This document shows, one piece after another, positions 24,923 through 32,815 of a DNA stretch of 36,486 nt. Numbering within the stretch: the stretch's first letter is position 1; each line of letters opens with the position of its first letter. The notes beneath the pieces are model-generated. The model had not been told where the DNA came from. It was given only the letters and a program-made list of their open reading frames with translations, and did not search any database. This DNA is from Limnobaculum allomyrinae. Lineage in GTDB: Bacteria > Pseudomonadota > Gammaproteobacteria > Enterobacterales > Enterobacteriaceae. The position numbers were made by a program, and so were the translations under genes. Location: assembly GCF_016649425.1 (NCBI RefSeq), contig NZ_JADRCR010000019.1:1-36486 (forward strand). The letters are read 5' to 3'.

Positions 24923-25291
24923 CTATAGCCCCAATGTCACGCCAAGGATGACCGCAGTCACCACAATGGCCCGGCGTAACAGAACGGCAGCAAAGATACG
25001 CTGATAACCATTAATCACCGGGTATTCCGGCTCTAGCTTATCCATGTTATTAGCGGACTGGCCAATGACCGTTTTCCAGTTATCAACCAGATAGCTGCCG
25101 GGGCTGGCGTAAGGAAATAGCGCCCTGTCTAAGTGATACCCGATCACCGCAGCCAGGCAAACCAGAGACAGCTTATACAGCGTGACAGGGAGTTGTTGAG
25201 GAGAGAGCACGGCGATAACAGCAACAAGAACGACAGCGGCTAACGCCCAGATAAGTAGTCGGTGACTACGGATAGTTTTGAACAGAGACAT
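24923..25291 (-). CDS. Putative holin
   Basis: A 122-residue protein with three hydrophobic segments: LLIWALAAVVLVAVIAVL (residues 12-29), LYKLSLVCLAAVIGYHL (about 38-54) and AIVVTAVILGVTLGL at the C-terminus. It matches the putative holin family seen in BcepMu-like phages and is first in the lysis cassette. Its ribosome-binding GGGG lies eight bases before the ATG and can be hidden in the leader helix described at 25296-25347. Confidence 0.8.
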   Translation of the reverse strand: MSLFKTIRSHRLLIWALAAVVLVAVIAVLSPQQLPVTLYKLSLVCLAAVIGYHLDRALFPYASPGSYLVDNWKTVIGQSANNMDKLEPEYPVINGYQRIFAAVLLRRAIVVTAVILGVTLGL

Positions 25292-25295
25292 GATT

Positions 25296-25347
25296 AAAAC
25301 CCCAATAAAATAAAAGACACCGCCATGTTAGGCGGTGCCGGGGTTTT
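25296..25347 (-). promoter_or_regulatory. Nested hairpin in the late-operon leader, covering the holin ribosome-binding site
   Basis: On the minus strand the order is AAAACCCC, then the hairpin CACCGCC-TAACAT-GGCGGTG, then TCTTTTATTTTATT, then GGGGTTTT and the holin ATG. The inner hairpin with its U-rich tail looks like an intrinsic terminator. The outer arms are perfectly complementary, and the right arm contains the GGGG that serves the holin start. The leader can therefore either stop transcription or occlude translation. Use in the cell is inference. Confidence 0.62.
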
Positions 25348-25390
25348 GGGATTTTAATGGCTATTAAAGGTTATTTAGGAGCGTTGTTTT

Positions 25391-25396
25391 ATTATC
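25391..25396 (-). promoter_or_regulatory. Candidate late promoter (-10 box)
   Basis: Read on the minus strand, GATAAT is five of six for a -10 box, about 100 nt before the holin start. No good -35 lies at 16-18 bp (TTGGAA is 19 bp away), which fits an activator-dependent promoter of the Mor/C type. An imperfect dyad centred on CCGG lies just upstream. The Mor homologue at 34849-35256 is the obvious activator. Assigned on position and pattern only. Confidence 0.35.
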
Positions 25397-25438
25397 GCTT
25401 CAGGTTAATCCGGTATTCCAACAATTAAAGGCCCCCTG

Positions 25439-25684
25439 ATGAACAAGCATAAACCTGTTTTTTACCTATTTGCTGATGAAGAACCAGAAACGGCGTTTAA
25501 ACGCTGTCTCAGCGAACAGCACAACCAGATGACGGAAGACGTCTGGTTGCTATTATTGGTCACGCTGACGGATGTTATTGGTCAGAAAAACGCGCCAGGT
25601 ATTCTACAGCCTTGCGCTGCCAACTTGCGATTGGAAACTGGAACCGAGCTGCGATCTCGTCTTGAAGGTACTGCTGCAAAATAA
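25439..25684 (+). CDS. Orphan plus-strand small protein in the late control region
   Basis: An 81-residue protein of unknown family, acidic and mostly helical (ADEEPETAFKRCLSEQHNQM, EDVWLLLLVTLTDVIGQK), with two cysteines and no clear membrane segment. AAAGG lies seven bases before the ATG, and a strong terminator follows directly. It is the only plus-strand gene between the late operon and the repressor side, and starts opposite the late leader, so its mRNA or promoter could interfere with late transcription. Confidence 0.6.
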   Translation: MNKHKPVFYLFADEEPETAFKRCLSEQHNQMTEDVWLLLLVTLTDVIGQKNAPGILQPCAANLRLETGTELRSRLEGTAAK

Positions 25685-25688
25685 CGAT

Positions 25689-25710
25689 AGAAAGCGGTTT
25701 CCCGCTTTCT
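25689..25710. terminator. Bidirectional terminator between convergent genes
   Basis: A perfect nine-pair stem (AGAAAGCGG with CCGCTTTCT) with a TTTC loop. It separates the plus-strand gene ending at 25684 and the minus-strand lipoprotein gene ending at 25729. AT-rich DNA on both sides allows use in either direction. Confidence 0.65.
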
Positions 25711-25728
25711 AATATTTCAGGTTTACTA

Positions 25729-26124
25729 CTATTTAATTATTACCGCTTTCAACTTTTCAGCCGTTTCTGGTGTAAGACCACTATTTAATTGAATTACAAC
25801 CAAACCGTTTTTAGACTGATAAGTATAAGGCCCAGCGAAAGCTTTTAATGCATCGAAATAAGAATAAATTGCATCACAATATTCTTTTTTATCACAGGTA
25901 AAAATTTGTCCACCTTTAGGCGCAACCTCTGGAATAGAAAATGATATATGTTCTTTGTAACTATTTGGTATAGGTGACTTAGGATTACGGTCAGGTGTTT
26001 TTACATCCATTATCTCCACGCCAGCTAATTTAAATTGAGCTACTATATCTTGCGCAGTCATAGCCTTCTCGCCACAGCCAGCTAATACCAACAATATAAA
26101 TCCCAAACTTATCTTTTTTTTCAT
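25729..26124 (-). CDS. Predicted lipoprotein, lysogenic cargo
   Basis: A 131-residue lipoprotein: MKKKISLGFILLVLAGCG carries a Lys-rich start, hydrophobic core and lipobox LAGC (Cys at residue 17). The mature part has a soluble alpha/beta look with a Cys pair (FTCDKKEYCDAIYSYF). I chose the ATG at 26124, since AAGGA lies ten bases upstream; longer in-frame starts would bury the signal peptide. Position beside the repressor and AT-rich composition suggest expression from the lysogen. Known prophage lipoproteins here exclude superinfecting phages, but I recognise no family. Confidence 0.75.
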   Translation of the reverse strand: MKKKISLGFILLVLAGCGEKAMTAQDIVAQFKLAGVEIMDVKTPDRNPKSPIPNSYKEHISFSIPEVAPKGGQIFTCDKKEYCDAIYSYFDALKAFAGPYTYQSKNGLVVIQLNSGLTPETAEKLKAVIIK

Positions 26125-26184
26125 GTAATCCATATCCTTATTCGTCATCTGTGTATATGCAGATGGCTTCAATTATTAATAAAA

Positions 26185-26727
26185 TCACGAACTTTTACGA
26201 CTAAGCTCCACATCAATGGATTCAATATACTCTTTATTATTTCGTATAAGGCGGTCTTGGACTTTTCTTATCTTATCAAAGAAATATGCTGACGCAGCAA
26301 ATATGATTACCCAAATTAACAAGATGGATTCATTGATCATGACTGGAGGGTGACTCAATATAACTCGGAGTGGAACGCCGCTAAGTAATGGTGAGAAACA
26401 CCATAACAATAAACTTACCAAAAATATCATCATCATTAGCATCACAATCGCAGGAGTGCTAACCCATTTTTTCCTCCTAGCGGAGTATATTTCTGAAACA
26501 TAACGATTCTTTAATTCATACAGCTCATCTGAACGCATTTCTCCAGGAGAACGCGTTCGTTTTGATTCAGTATTGATCGTTATCTGAGACCCCATAACTA
26601 CAGTTCCATGGTTGCTGCCACCAATAGTTACTGTTAATTGACGTTCTTTACCATCATCAGGTAGCTGGCTTAACGTCTCTGCAAGCTGATTAGCCAAATC
26701 GGTAACGTTGTCTTGGGAATTACTCAT
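26185..26727 (-). CDS. Two-helix membrane protein, lysogenic cargo
   Basis: A 180-residue protein of unknown family. Residues 1-60 are soluble and include a short glycine-containing strand motif, IGGSNHGTVVMGSQITIN, like the G-rich repeats that link modules in some defence-related proteins. Then come a basic helix, two membrane segments (AIVMLMMMIFLVSLLLWCF near 93-111 and ILLIWVIIFAASAYFF near 134-150) and a charged helical tail. It lies between the repressor and the lipoprotein gene, all on the minus strand and AT-rich, and may act at the inner membrane in immunity or exclusion. Confidence 0.65.
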   Translation of the reverse strand: MSNSQDNVTDLANQLAETLSQLPDDGKERQLTVTIGGSNHGTVVMGSQITINTESKRTRSPGEMRSDELYELKNRYVSEIYSARRKKWVSTPAIVMLMMMIFLVSLLLWCFSPLLSGVPLRVILSHPPVMINESILLIWVIIFAASAYFFDKIRKVQDRLIRNNKEYIESIDVELSRKSS

Positions 26728-26755
26728 ATCTATGCATCCTTAAATGGCTTTATCG

Positions 26756-27262
26756 CTAATTATTTACAACCAATTTGAGTGTACGTTCTATTTTTTCATC
26801 ATTGATGATTTCTTCCTGGATAAGGAAATTATAGACAAGAGCAGTAGTATCTATCATTTGAACCATTGTCCAACGTTTACCAGCTTGCTTGGCTGCGCTT
26901 TCCAACATAACTGCGATTCTATGAAGAAGTTCTTTATTCAAGGGTACGGGAGTAACCTCCGATTTATTATATAAACCATCCATAGAGTTACCTACTTTAG
27001 CAATACTTGTTGTCTTTCCTAAAGAGGCATAATTCATTGTGCTACCTAATGGTTCAATACGAGAGCGATTTCCCGTGAGAACATATTGAATGTCAACGCC
27101 ATTGTTCGCAATTGAGGTCATATAATTGGAGTCAGGTGCTCGCTCATCTTTCTCATAATTCACTTGAGCTCCTCTTCTAACGCCCCCTAATGCAGCAAAC
27201 TCTTCTTGATTCAATCTCAATCGAGAACGTTCTTCTTTTAATCTCTCACCAAATGTACTCAT
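26756..27262 (-). CDS. HTH (XRE-type) phage repressor
   Basis: A 168-residue regulator with an N-terminal helix-turn-helix (FGERLKEERSRLRLNQEEFAALGGVRRGAQVNYEKDERAPD, key parts RLKEERSRLRLNQEEFA and NYEKDERAP; residues 4-43). There is no peptidase S24 domain, so it is not self-cleaved in the LexA manner. It is divergent from the early operon across the 91-bp region with the early promoter, as expected for the lysogeny repressor. Downstream are the two cargo genes, probably cotranscribed. Confidence 0.82.
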   Translation of the reverse strand: MSTFGERLKEERSRLRLNQEEFAALGGVRRGAQVNYEKDERAPDSNYMTSIANNGVDIQYVLTGNRSRIEPLGSTMNYASLGKTTSIAKVGNSMDGLYNKSEVTPVPLNKELLHRIAVMLESAAKQAGKRWTMVQMIDTTALVYNFLIQEEIINDEKIERTLKLVVNN

Positions 27263-27277
27263 TTAAATTAAACACCC

Positions 27278-27306
27278 TTGATATTAACTCGTTTGGATAC
27301 AATAAT
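27278..27306 (+). promoter_or_regulatory. Early promoter
   Basis: TTGATA (27278-27283), a 17-bp spacer, and AATAAT (27301-27306), five of six at both boxes. It points to the small DNA-binding gene at 27354 and the transposase operon. It sits between the divergent repressor and early genes, so repressor operators should overlap it. I could not define operator dyads by eye. Confidence 0.55.
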
Positions 27307-27353
27307 GATTACTAAGTTCTTATAAAGATATTTTTAACATAAGAGAGGAAAAC

Positions 27354-27533
27354 ATGACACCAGAACAAGTGAAGTTAGCTTTTCAAAAACGTGGAGAGAC
27401 CTTTACCGCTTGGGCTAAAGCCAACGGTTATCAACCAATTGAGGTTTATCGGGTTTTAAATGGATTTGCAAAATGCAAATACGGTAAAGCACATGATATA
27501 GCGGTTAAGTTAGGCCTGAAGCCAGCGGCATAG
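27354..27533 (+). CDS. Small DNA-binding protein (Ner/Cro-like)
   Basis: A 59-residue protein with one helix-turn-helix: the helix TFTAWAKANGYQP, then the recognition helix IEVYRVLNGF, then KYGKAHDIAVKLGL. This is the pattern of short phage regulators such as Ner, in which a W-A-x-x-N/H-G block precedes the recognition helix. It is first in the early operon, with GAGAGGAAAAC before its ATG, the place where Mu has ner, a negative regulator of early and repressor transcription. Confidence 0.75.
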   Translation: MTPEQVKLAFQKRGETFTAWAKANGYQPIEVYRVLNGFAKCKYGKAHDIAVKLGLKPAA

Positions 27534-27542
27534 AGGGATTAT

Positions 27543-27887
27543 ATGGGAAACAAACCAAGCCCTAATCATCATCGCGGTGATGGAAATAAAATTTATATTC
27601 CTGACCATTTTAGGTTGGCAAATAGTCCACCCATGACACTTGAATTATGTCTCACTGCTGGCGCTATGTTATGGGCTGGAGGTTTTCGAAATAATCAATT
27701 GGATGGGGAACATGTATTTCTTAATCGTTATTTTTTGTCAATGGTAGACCTCTGGGAATATGTTATTGACAACATGGATGAGAACAAATTGGTTGACTAT
27801 CAACCTTTAGCCGATCAGTTAGAAATCATTCGGTTATTAAGAAAACAATATCGCCTCCAGAGTCGAAAAACTCGGAGTAACAAGTAA
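27543..27887 (+). CDS. Early phage protein, unknown function
   Basis: A 114-residue protein of no family I recognise. It has a polar N-terminus with His-rich HHRGDGNK, a central hydrophobic stretch (LCLTAGAMLWAGGF) and a basic tail (RKQYRLQSRKTRSNK) that could bind nucleic acid. GAGGG precedes its ATG closely. It lies between the Ner-like and the winged-helix genes in the early operon; its TAA overlaps the next ATG. Confidence 0.65.
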   Translation: MGNKPSPNHHRGDGNKIYIPDHFRLANSPPMTLELCLTAGAMLWAGGFRNNQLDGEHVFLNRYFLSMVDLWEYVIDNMDENKLVDYQPLADQLEIIRLLRKQYRLQSRKTRSNK

Positions 27888-28186
27888 TGAAAGAAAATAA
27901 AACCAGTGCAGAAAAGGTTCTTGATGTGTTGAACGTTTTACTTAAGAACTTCGCCGTTGGATTCACTAACGGCGAACTGGCCAAAGCTACAGGGCTGTCA
28001 GCACCTAATATTACCCGATACGTGGCTATTTTAGAGTCTGCCGGATTTGCTGAACGCATCCCCGAAACAGATCGTATTCGTCCTAGCCACAAACTGGCTC
28101 AACAGGCAGTTGCCATATTGACCAGTCTGGATGAAGCCAAACAGCGTGTTGATGCATCAATTAACCGCTTAACGAAAGGAAATTAA
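27887..28186 (+). CDS. Winged-helix DNA-binding protein (IclR-type HTH)
   Basis: A 99-residue protein with a complete winged HTH like the N-terminal domain of IclR: KVLDVLNVLLKNFAVGFTNGELAKATGLSAPNITRYVAILESAGF (key parts FTNGELAKATGLSAPNITRYVAIL). The effector domain of IclR is missing. Proteins of this kind lie before the transposase in BcepMu-like phages and could regulate early genes or assist transposition. Confidence 0.78.
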   Translation: MKENKTSAEKVLDVLNVLLKNFAVGFTNGELAKATGLSAPNITRYVAILESAGFAERIPETDRIRPSHKLAQQAVAILTSLDEAKQRVDASINRLTKGN

Positions 28187-28188
28187 TT

Positions 28189-29202
28189 ATGGCTCGTACT
28201 CCTAATAAAAATGAGGTTGCACTACATGAAGGCGCAGATATGCCTCATGAGGCAGTAGAAGCCGCTACCATGCTGGCTACTGTTCAAACCGAATATAACG
28301 ATGACCGGGATCTTGCTAATCAAATTTTAGGGCAAGCGCAAATGGCTAGGTCAATAGCAAAATTTGCCGACGTCGTCAGTTTAACTAAATTGGCTCATGT
28401 CAAAGAGTCTAAGTTATACAAAGCATTAGCAGGGAAAACCATTATTCAGCCTGATGGTAAAGAGTGCCGACTTGTCGGCACTTGGGAAGAATATTGTCAA
28501 TTATTGGGTAGTTCACGTTCATCTATTGATGAAGATCTTACTAACCTGAATGCCTTCGGTGAAGAGGCAATGGAGAATCTTTCCCGAATTGGCGCTGGTT
28601 ATCGAGAATTACGCCAATATCGCTGTTTGCCAGAAGATCAACGAACAGCATTAATCGAAGTTGCCAAAGCGGGTGATAAAGAAGCACTGGTTGAACTGGC
28701 AGAAGAGTTTATATCTAAACATACCAAAGAAAAAGAAGAACTTAAGAAGCAAATTGACGGGGCTAAGTCAGATTACGATAGCCTGCAAAAGCACAATGCT
28801 GACATTACTGAGGAAAAAAGGGAAATCAGCTTAAAACTCAACAAATATGAGCTAAAAACCATTCCTCTTGATGAACGTATTACTCCCCTGAAAAACCAGA
28901 TAGCCAAGATTCAGGCTGAAATTGACATGTTATTCAATGAACAACGCCAACATGTTGATATGGTGGAAAAACTACAGTTTGAGTCAATGGAGAATGACCC
29001 AAACTATGACCCAGAAGCACCTTATGAACTTCCTCCGGCGCTTCTCAATGTCTTGTTGGTACTGAATGGTGCTTTAGTCCTGACACTTTCCCAGGCCAAA
29101 CAGATGTATAAAGACCTGTGGAGTAAGTTTGCGGATGAAATAGAAGTGGCTGGCGGGCGATTTGACCAGATAGTGAATGAAATTCGCACCGACGATATGT
29201 GA
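28189..29202 (+). CDS. Coiled-coil protein upstream of the transposase
   Basis: A 337-residue protein. Residues 60-180 have a compact helical part (KLAHVKESKLYKALAGKTI, TWEEYCQLLGSSRSSIDEDL) with a possible DNA-binding turn, then a long coiled coil (about 180-250: KEKEELKKQIDGAKSDYDSL, ITEEKREISLKL) and a C-terminal helical part. Related early proteins occur next to the transposase in BcepMu-type phages. No enzyme motif is visible; a DNA-binding or transpososome accessory role is possible. Confidence 0.68.
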   Translation: MARTPNKNEVALHEGADMPHEAVEAATMLATVQTEYNDDRDLANQILGQAQMARSIAKFADVVSLTKLAHVKESKLYKALAGKTIIQPDGKECRLVGTWEEYCQLLGSSRSSIDEDLTNLNAFGEEAMENLSRIGAGYRELRQYRCLPEDQRTALIEVAKAGDKEALVELAEEFISKHTKEKEELKKQIDGAKSDYDSLQKHNADITEEKREISLKLNKYELKTIPLDERITPLKNQIAKIQAEIDMLFNEQRQHVDMVEKLQFESMENDPNYDPEAPYELPPALLNVLLVLNGALVLTLSQAKQMYKDLWSKFADEIEVAGGRFDQIVNEIRTDDM

Positions 29203-29216
29203 TGTGGAGTGTTGTT

Positions 29217-31001
29217 ATGTCTATTAATCCAGAAATTCGCAATTATCTGTCTGAACTGGCCAAAAAGCTGGATGCCGCCGCTCACGGTGAACGGGGTAGC
29301 CTCATTGAAGAGGCGCAAGAATTCCTGGGTTGGCCACCTCAAACAATTTATCGTCGTTTAAAAACACAATGTGGCTGGAAATGTGAGCGTAAAACGCGCT
29401 CTGATAAAGGCCAGACCAGTGTCCCGCAGGATGCCTTAGTGGTTTTAGGTGCCACCAGTCGGGAGTCTGTTCGCGATAATGGTAAGCAAACGTTGTTTAC
29501 CACAACGGCACGGGGAATGCTGGAGCAAAATGGTTACCAGTTTAATGTGACAAATAGCCAGTTAAATCGCTTACTACGTGACCGTAAGATGAATGTGAAG
29601 GCCCAAATGGTTGCTAATCCTGTTCAGGCGCTGCGTGCTTTACATCCAAATCATGTTCATGAAGTTGACCCGTCTTTATGTCTGATTTACTACATGAAAA
29701 ATAAGCAATACATCATGCGGGAACGGGAGTTTTACAAGAACAAGCTGGAGAACTACGCCAAGGTTAAATATAAGGTATGGCGCTACACCCTGTATGACCG
29801 TGCTTCAGCCCAGTTTGTACCATGGTATGTCGAATCTGCCGGTGAGAATCAGCACTCGCTGTTTCAGTTCCTGATGTTTGCCTGGAGCAAGCAGAATGGA
29901 CGCTTGTTCCATGGTGTGCCAAAGGTTATCTACTGGGATAAAGGCTCGGCCAACACCTCCAGTGCCATCAAGAATCTTCTTGATCATCTGGAAGTTGAAT
30001 ACCTGGAACATGAAGCCGGTAATGCCCGTGCCAAAGGGGGTGTTGAGAATGCCAACAACATCATTGAAACTCAGTTTGAAAGTCGTTTGCGCTTCGAGCC
30101 CGTTGAGGATATCGCTCAGCTTAATACTGCCGCTTTATCTTGGGCGGAAGCTTATAACGCCAATCGTATTCCGGGGCAGGATACGCGCTTAAAACGCAGA
30201 GGATTAACTGAACCGGTGTCACGTCATGATTTGTGGCAGTTGATTCGAGCAGAAGAACTGCGTCTCTTACCTTCTGTCGAAGTATGCCAGGCATTAATGA
30301 CCAGTAAAGAGCAGGAACGAACCGTCCGTAGTGATGTTTCTGTTGGTTTTAAACACCCACAATCAGAACAATCCCTGTCCTATTCCCTGAAGGGGCTGGA
30401 CGGTATCACTGTGAAGGATAAGGTTTATATTCGGGCGCTGGTTTACGGGGATTGTGCCATACAGGTTCAGGTACCACGTTATGACGGTGAAATGATGACT
30501 TACCGGGTTGAACCAGAACGTAATTATGACCAGTTTGGCCAGCTTAAAGATGCCGCCATTATTGGTGAGGAATATAAATCACAGCCTGAAACCGCTATTG
30601 AGGAAGCCGCTAAAGCCATGGATGCTTTGGCCTATCCGGGACAGAGTGTTGATGAGGTTAAAAAATCGCGTTCTAAGCAGGCAGTACCGTTTGGCGGCAG
30701 CCTGAACGCTCATAGCTACCTAAATGATATTGAACATCCTAGCTATTTGCAGCGAAAAGGTACGGAGATCGAAACGCCAGACCACCTACAGGTTCCGGTT
30801 ACGATGTTGTCCCCTACGGCAGCGATGTTACGCATTACCAGCGCCATAGGCCGTAATCTGACCTCTGATGAAAATAAGTGGTTAGCAAGCCGCTATAAGG
30901 ATGGCATTCCAGAGGAGAATATTCATTCGGTTATTCAGCTGTTTACCCAACCTGTCGCCACGACATCGGGTACGGGTACTACGGGCTTAAGAGCGATTTA
31001 G
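29217..31001 (+). CDS. DDE transposase (rve fold, DD35E), phage replication and integration
   Basis: A 594-residue enzyme doing the strand transfer that integrates and replicates the phage. The catalytic residues are D151 (HEVD), D241 (VIYWDKGSA) and E277 (GGVENAN), giving D-90-D-35-E, the spacing of Tn552 and IS-type and retroviral enzymes and not of MuA (55 between the last two). N-terminal HTH regions bind the ends. A C-terminal beta barrel region follows (about 375-440), then a tail. I chose the ATG at 29217, with GGAG eight bases upstream. TG/CA ends and a 6-bp duplication fit this enzyme class. Confidence 0.9.
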   Translation: MSINPEIRNYLSELAKKLDAAAHGERGSLIEEAQEFLGWPPQTIYRRLKTQCGWKCERKTRSDKGQTSVPQDALVVLGATSRESVRDNGKQTLFTTTARGMLEQNGYQFNVTNSQLNRLLRDRKMNVKAQMVANPVQALRALHPNHVHEVDPSLCLIYYMKNKQYIMREREFYKNKLENYAKVKYKVWRYTLYDRASAQFVPWYVESAGENQHSLFQFLMFAWSKQNGRLFHGVPKVIYWDKGSANTSSAIKNLLDHLEVEYLEHEAGNARAKGGVENANNIIETQFESRLRFEPVEDIAQLNTAALSWAEAYNANRIPGQDTRLKRRGLTEPVSRHDLWQLIRAEELRLLPSVEVCQALMTSKEQERTVRSDVSVGFKHPQSEQSLSYSLKGLDGITVKDKVYIRALVYGDCAIQVQVPRYDGEMMTYRVEPERNYDQFGQLKDAAIIGEEYKSQPETAIEEAAKAMDALAYPGQSVDEVKKSRSKQAVPFGGSLNAHSYLNDIEHPSYLQRKGTEIETPDHLQVPVTMLSPTAAMLRITSAIGRNLTSDENKWLASRYKDGIPEENIHSVIQLFTQPVATTSGTGTTGLRAI

Positions 31002-31009
31002 GAGAGTAT

Positions 31010-32248
31010 ATGGCGCTGATATTGAAGCAGGTCATCAATAGATTAGGGCTAAGCCAGACTCAGTTAGCCCGTTCCATCAAGTACAAAGGAAACTCATTGA
31101 GTAACGCCACGGTGAACTTAATCGTGAATTACAATCAATGGCCACGCAGCATTGACGAGGAGCTAATCAAAAAGCAAATAGAAGATACCTTGCTGGCACA
31201 AGGCTTACAGGAAGAATTTTTAGTTGATTTATTTGAAGAAACTGGCGCAAAGAACATCTTGGCGGACAACTCCGCGCCAGTAGACCCCAAATCTGAAAAA
31301 AAGGAGTCCACACGTATGTTACTACGTAAACACACACTGAGTCGCGCCACACGCGCCCATTTTCGCCTTCCTCGCGATCCCTTTACCGATGAAATGCAGT
31401 CTGATAACGATGTATTTCTATCAGATGAAATTCGCTATGTGCGTGAGGCCATGCGCCAAATTGCCAAGCATGGCGGTATGTTAGCGGTGATTGGGGAATC
31501 TGGCGCGGGTAAGTCCACCCTGCGTCAGGACTTAATTGAATGGATTAACGTTAACCATGAGCCCATTACCGTTATTGAGCCTTACGTTTTGGGAATGGAA
31601 GATAATGAGGTTAAAGGTAAGGCGCTGAAAAGCGTTGATATCAGTGGTGCCATTATTAACGCCATTGACCCACATGCAAAACCACGACGTTCTGCTGAAG
31701 CTCGCGCCCGTCAAATGCATGATTTACTAAAATCCAGTGCTCAAACGGGCCGTAAACATGTACTCATTGTGGAAGAAGCGCATGGCTTACCGATCCCAAC
31801 CTTAAAGCATCTGAAGCGGTTTTATGAGCTTCAGGAAGGTTTTAAAAAGCTACTCTCCATCATCCTGATCGGTCAAACCGAACTTCAATATAAGCTATCG
31901 GAACATAACCCTGAAGTACGGGAGGTTGTCCAGCGTACTGAAATAGTACATCTGAAGCCGCTGGATGCAAAGGTTGAGGACTATATTCACCATAAATTTA
32001 AATGTGTCGGCATTGATTATTCCGATCTGTTCGAATCGTCGGCGTTTGATGAAATATTAAATCGATTACGCATCAGCGTAACGGAAGGCCATGGTGCTAG
32101 CAGAGGCGTTAAGGTGCGTTCCCTTTGTTATCCATTGGCCGTTAATAATCTGGTTACTGGGGCACTAAATCTGGCTCACCGTATTGGTGCTCAAAAGGTT
32201 ACTGGGGAAGTGGTTGCTGAGTCGGTAAAAGAGCGTGAGGAATACTAG
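31010..32248 (+). CDS. AAA+ transposition ATPase (MuB/ExeA/TniB-like)
   Basis: A 412-residue partner of the transposase that binds target DNA and activates strand transfer. The N-terminal part (residues 1-45, RLGLSQTQLARSIKY) is an HTH like that of MuB. The AAA+ core has Walker A GESGAGKST (162-170) and Walker B VLIVEE (251-256), a sensor in IILIGQTEL and an arginine region (EVREVVQRTEI). It lies 8 bp after the transposase gene. The core resembles ExeA/TniB ATPases. Confidence 0.88.
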   Translation: MALILKQVINRLGLSQTQLARSIKYKGNSLSNATVNLIVNYNQWPRSIDEELIKKQIEDTLLAQGLQEEFLVDLFEETGAKNILADNSAPVDPKSEKKESTRMLLRKHTLSRATRAHFRLPRDPFTDEMQSDNDVFLSDEIRYVREAMRQIAKHGGMLAVIGESGAGKSTLRQDLIEWINVNHEPITVIEPYVLGMEDNEVKGKALKSVDISGAIINAIDPHAKPRRSAEARARQMHDLLKSSAQTGRKHVLIVEEAHGLPIPTLKHLKRFYELQEGFKKLLSIILIGQTELQYKLSEHNPEVREVVQRTEIVHLKPLDAKVEDYIHHKFKCVGIDYSDLFESSAFDEILNRLRISVTEGHGASRGVKVRSLCYPLAVNNLVTGALNLAHRIGAQKVTGEVVAESVKEREEY

Positions 32249-32250
32249 CT

Positions 32251-32403
32251 ATGAAACCATCATTTAAATATGGATTAACTGGTGAAGATATTCTTCATTA
32301 TCGTCATCGGAAAACGTCTCTGATAGACAGGGTAACCATTTGGATTGCGGCTATCGGATTAATTATTTTAGCGATGCTTGGCATGTTGGGAGGTATGGCA
32401 TGA
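32251..32403 (+). CDS. Small single-pass membrane protein
   Basis: A 50-residue protein with a charged N-terminal half (GLTGEDILHYRHRKTS) and one C-terminal membrane helix (VTIWIAAIGLIILAMLGML). It is 2 bp after the ATPase stop codon, and its stop overlaps the next gene's start (ATGA). The function is unknown. Small membrane proteins among Mu-like early genes are often host-takeover factors. Confidence 0.6.
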   Translation: MKPSFKYGLTGEDILHYRHRKTSLIDRVTIWIAAIGLIILAMLGMLGGMA

Positions 32404-32660
32404 GGGATAACCTTCCTGACTTTGTGAAGCTGCCATATGTCATTCAGCATGACGGAATGGATTATCGTCTCTTCACATTTTCATTTACCTGTCCTGACGG
32501 GCGCATTTTTGGTTCTTACTTTTATGCTCTGGACCACCAAGACGCAAAACAGCTATGTGAGGCTATCAAAAAGACCATTCACCTTGATGGCCAGATTAAA
32601 CTTTCCATTGATGTGGATGCTTCCACGCTTATTTTTGAGGAGAAGCCTCGCACTCACTAA
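32400..32660 (+). CDS. Small early phage protein, unknown function
   Basis: An 86-residue protein with a beta-rich core (YRLFTFSFTCPDGRIFGSYFYAL) and a helix (HQDAKQLCEAIKKTI). The start is the ATG at 32400, translationally coupled to the membrane protein gene by a 4-nt overlap; an upstream in-frame ATG lies inside that gene. No family recognised. Confidence 0.65.
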   Translation: MRDNLPDFVKLPYVIQHDGMDYRLFTFSFTCPDGRIFGSYFYALDHQDAKQLCEAIKKTIHLDGQIKLSIDVDASTLIFEEKPRTH

Positions 32661-32815
32661 TGAATATATTGCCAGTATGATGAATTAACCGGGTAATGGC
32701 TGTAACACACTGAATTACTTAACTTAGCCGGAACCAAAATAATGTTTTGATTTAATTTGCCGTTTACCCGGCAGGCATCGCACACCCAAAATCTGAAAAT
32801 TGGAGATATTTAATA
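32661..32815. other. 155-bp non-coding gap before the DUF3164 gene
   Basis: No gene is seen. It has an 8-bp inverted repeat (CCGGGTAA at 32689-32696, TTACCCGG at 32764-32771) spanning about 67 bases and a small hairpin GCCG/CGGC at its right arm. This is the only long spacing in the early arm after 27354, so a promoter or regulatory fold may lie here. No clear -35/-10 pair was found. Confidence 0.35.

Noticed and set aside
28741-29000. Coiled-coil gene as a Mu Gam-like DNA-end protector
   Set aside because: Position and helical character invite the idea, but the Gam sequence pattern and length do not match.
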